DNA of 7,361 nucleotides from NCBI GenBank assembly GCA_021798855.1, contig JAJZBP010000099.1:1-7361 (forward strand), read 5' to 3'. Positions 6,137 to 7,361 of the stretch are shown here, in pieces. This DNA comes from Bacillota bacterium (GTDB lineage Bacteria; Bacillota; Sulfobacillia; JAJZIM01; JAJZBP01). The notes below the pieces were generated by a model. The model had not been told where the DNA came from. It ran no database searches and saw nothing but the letters and a program-made list of their open reading frames with translations. Each line of letters begins with the position of its first letter. Within the stretch, counting starts at the first letter, position 1. The position numbers and the translations under genes are program-made.

Positions 6137-7361
6137 TCAAGCCAATTCTGCCAAGCGCGCCTGCACACCCAGAGCGGTTTCCAACCGCTTTTTGCCCAAG
6201 GCGCAGCCGAGCGCGTCGGGGACGTCCAGCCGCCCCGAACTCAGGTGAGCGTTGGCGTGGCAACCGCCTCCGCACAGGTAACGCGCCCAGCATTCGCGGC
6301 AAGCCGCCTTGGCCAAGACGTGGTTGTCGTGGAACTTCGCCGCCAGTTCCGGCCGGGTGACGCCGCCCTCCGCCAGATTGCCCAAACGGGTATCCTCCCG
6401 GCCCACAAACTGGTGACACGGGTAAAGGTCACCCTTCGGCGTGACCGCCAGGTACTCGGTTCCGGCCCCGCAGCCCCGCAGTCGCTTGTTCAGGCACGGC
6501 CCGCCGGTAAGATCGAGCTGGAAATGAAAAAAGACGAAAGGGTCTTTGTCCCGTTGATGGGCGAGGTAGATTTCGGCCAGTTCTTCGTACTGGGCGGAAA
6601 GCTCTGCCAGATCTTGCTCACGCAGGGTGTAGTCCTCGTTGAGGCCCACCACCGGCTCCAGGGAAAAGCGGCGGAAGCCTTGAGCCAAAAAGTGGCGGGC
6701 GTCGGCGGCAAAATCCCGGTTGTGCCGGGTGAAGGTTCCCCGCAGATAGTGGTCGGCTTCCGGGTAACCGGCCAACATCCGGCGGATGCCGTCGACGGCC
6801 GCCGTGTACGTGCCGTCGCCCCGCATCCGGTCATGGACCTCGGGTCTCCCGTCCAAACTGAGGATCAGGCTCACCTGTTTTTCCCGCAAATAGGCAATCA
6901 CGCGGTCATCCACCAGGGTGGCATTGGTGGTGAGGGTGAAGTGGATGACCTTGCCTTCCTGCGCCGCCCGTCGCTCCGCGTATTCGATGGTCTCCCGGAC
7001 GCTGGGAAAGTTGAGCAGGGGCTCGCCACCGAAGAAGTCCACTTCCAAATTACGCCCGCCGCCGGCGCCTTTCAGGAGGAAGTCCACCGCCGCACGGCCC
7101 ACCTCGGCGGGCATCAACTCCCTCTCTCCGCCGAAGCTGCCCTGACCGGCGAAACAGTACCGGCAGCGCAGGTTGCAACTGTGGGCCACGTTCAGGCAAA
7201 GCGCCTTGACCGGAAGGCCGGCTTCGCCGGCCACCTCGCCGGGCGGGTCGGGCGCGAAAAGGGTTCCCTCGGCCACCAAGGCCGCGATCTCGTCTTCCGC
7301 CCCGGCCACCTCGCCGGGACCATACCTGGCCGCCAAGGTCGCGACCCGCTGCGGAAGATCG
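6137..7361 (-). CDS. scfB: SCIFF peptide maturase, radical SAM/SPASM (5' end cut by window)
   Basis: This enzyme installs Cys-to-Thr thioether crosslinks in the short six-cysteine SCIFF peptide, using SAM and iron-sulfur clusters in the cytoplasm. The reading frame stays open to the window edge, giving about 407 residues. Relatives are near 450, so roughly 40 N-terminal residues are missing and the TTG at 7334-7336 is probably not the true start. The radical SAM motif CNLRCRYC has its cysteines at codons 7175-7177, 7163-7165 and 7154-7156, followed by the GGEP motif. The C-terminal SPASM region is complete: cysteines at 6494-6496 and 6470-6472, a GX4C ending at 6416-6418, then CX2CX5CX3CX18C from 6299-6301 to 6203-6205. 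The stretches around AHSCNLRC, NLEVDFFGGEPL and LCGGGCHANAH match SCIFF maturases (TIGR03974, from memory) more closely than other SPASM enzymes. The metallopeptidase gene lies downstream. No terminator is seen after the stop. Confidence 0.92.
   Translation of the reverse strand, partial: DLPQRVATLAARYGPGEVAGAEDEIAALVAEGTLFAPDPPGEVAGEAGLPVKALCLNVAHSCNLRCRYCFAGQGSFGGERELMPAEVGRAAVDFLLKGAGGGRNLEVDFFGGEPLLNFPSVRETIEYAERRAAQEGKVIHFTLTTNATLVDDRVIAYLREKQVSLILSLDGRPEVHDRMRGDGTYTAAVDGIRRMLAGYPEADHYLRGTFTRHNRDFAADARHFLAQGFRRFSLEPVVGLNEDYTLREQDLAELSAQYEELAEIYLAHQRDKDPFVFFHFQLDLTGGPCLNKRLRGCGAGTEYLAVTPKGDLYPCHQFVGREDTRLGNLAEGGVTRPELAAKFHDNHVLAKAACRECWARYLCGGGCHANAHLSSGRLDVPDALGCALGKKRLETALGVQARLAELA

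Noticed and set aside
7334..7336. TTG as the true start of scfB
   Set aside because: The frame remains open to the window edge with protein-like residues before it, and SCIFF maturases are about 40 residues longer at the N-terminus.

Overview
The window is GC-rich (well above 60% by eye) and carries five convincing protein genes. The best lineage clue is at the right edge: a radical SAM/SPASM enzyme that reads as the maturase of the SCIFF six-cysteine peptide, a system found almost throughout class Clostridia. Together with ferredoxin-dependent oxidoreductase genes (anaerobic metabolism), heavy use of TTG/GTG starts and strong GGAGG-type ribosome binding sites, this suggests a high-GC anaerobic clostridium of the Desulfotomaculum/Moorella/Ammonifex/Desulforudis type. 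The genus is inference only.

Layout, left to right. Positions 1-98 follow the stop of htrA on the minus strand. They hold a near-consensus promoter, a GC hairpin and a ribosome binding site, all reading left toward a gene that must start at about position 1, outside the window. Positions 99-1172 (minus) encode a membrane-anchored HtrA/DegP-like serine protease. Positions 1173-1501 form a 329-base divergent gap in which I find no convincing promoter; a doubtful 72-codon ORF on the minus strand there ends in a stop/start overlap with htrA. Positions 1502-5234 (plus) are a tight three-gene operon: an arylacetate-CoA ligase of the PaaK family, then iorA and iorB, the two subunits of indolepyruvate:ferredoxin oxidoreductase, each joined to the previous gene by a 4-base stop/start overlap. 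Positions 5245-6063 (minus) encode a membrane-anchored gluzincin-type metallopeptidase (peptidase MA family), convergent with iorB with only 10 bases between the stops and with its own good sigma-A-type promoter. Positions 6137-7361 (minus) hold the SCIFF maturase, whose N-terminus is cut off by the window edge.

How the genes fit together. PaaK and IorAB share the arylacetyl-CoA intermediate. The operon can either oxidise arylpyruvates from aromatic amino acids to arylacetyl-CoA with reduction of ferredoxin, with ATP recovered or spent at the ligase, or run in reverse to salvage arylacetates into arylpyruvates. The SCIFF maturase makes thioether crosslinks in a short cysteine-rich peptide whose gene should lie just right of the window. 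The metallopeptidase beside it could be an unrelated envelope protease or a processing partner.

I see no CRISPR array, insertion sequence, tRNA or rRNA. None of the five main genes belongs to an undescribed family. The less expected signals are the structured 5' leader at the left edge, the SCIFF-peptidase neighbourhood, and the hairpin that spans both convergent stop codons.
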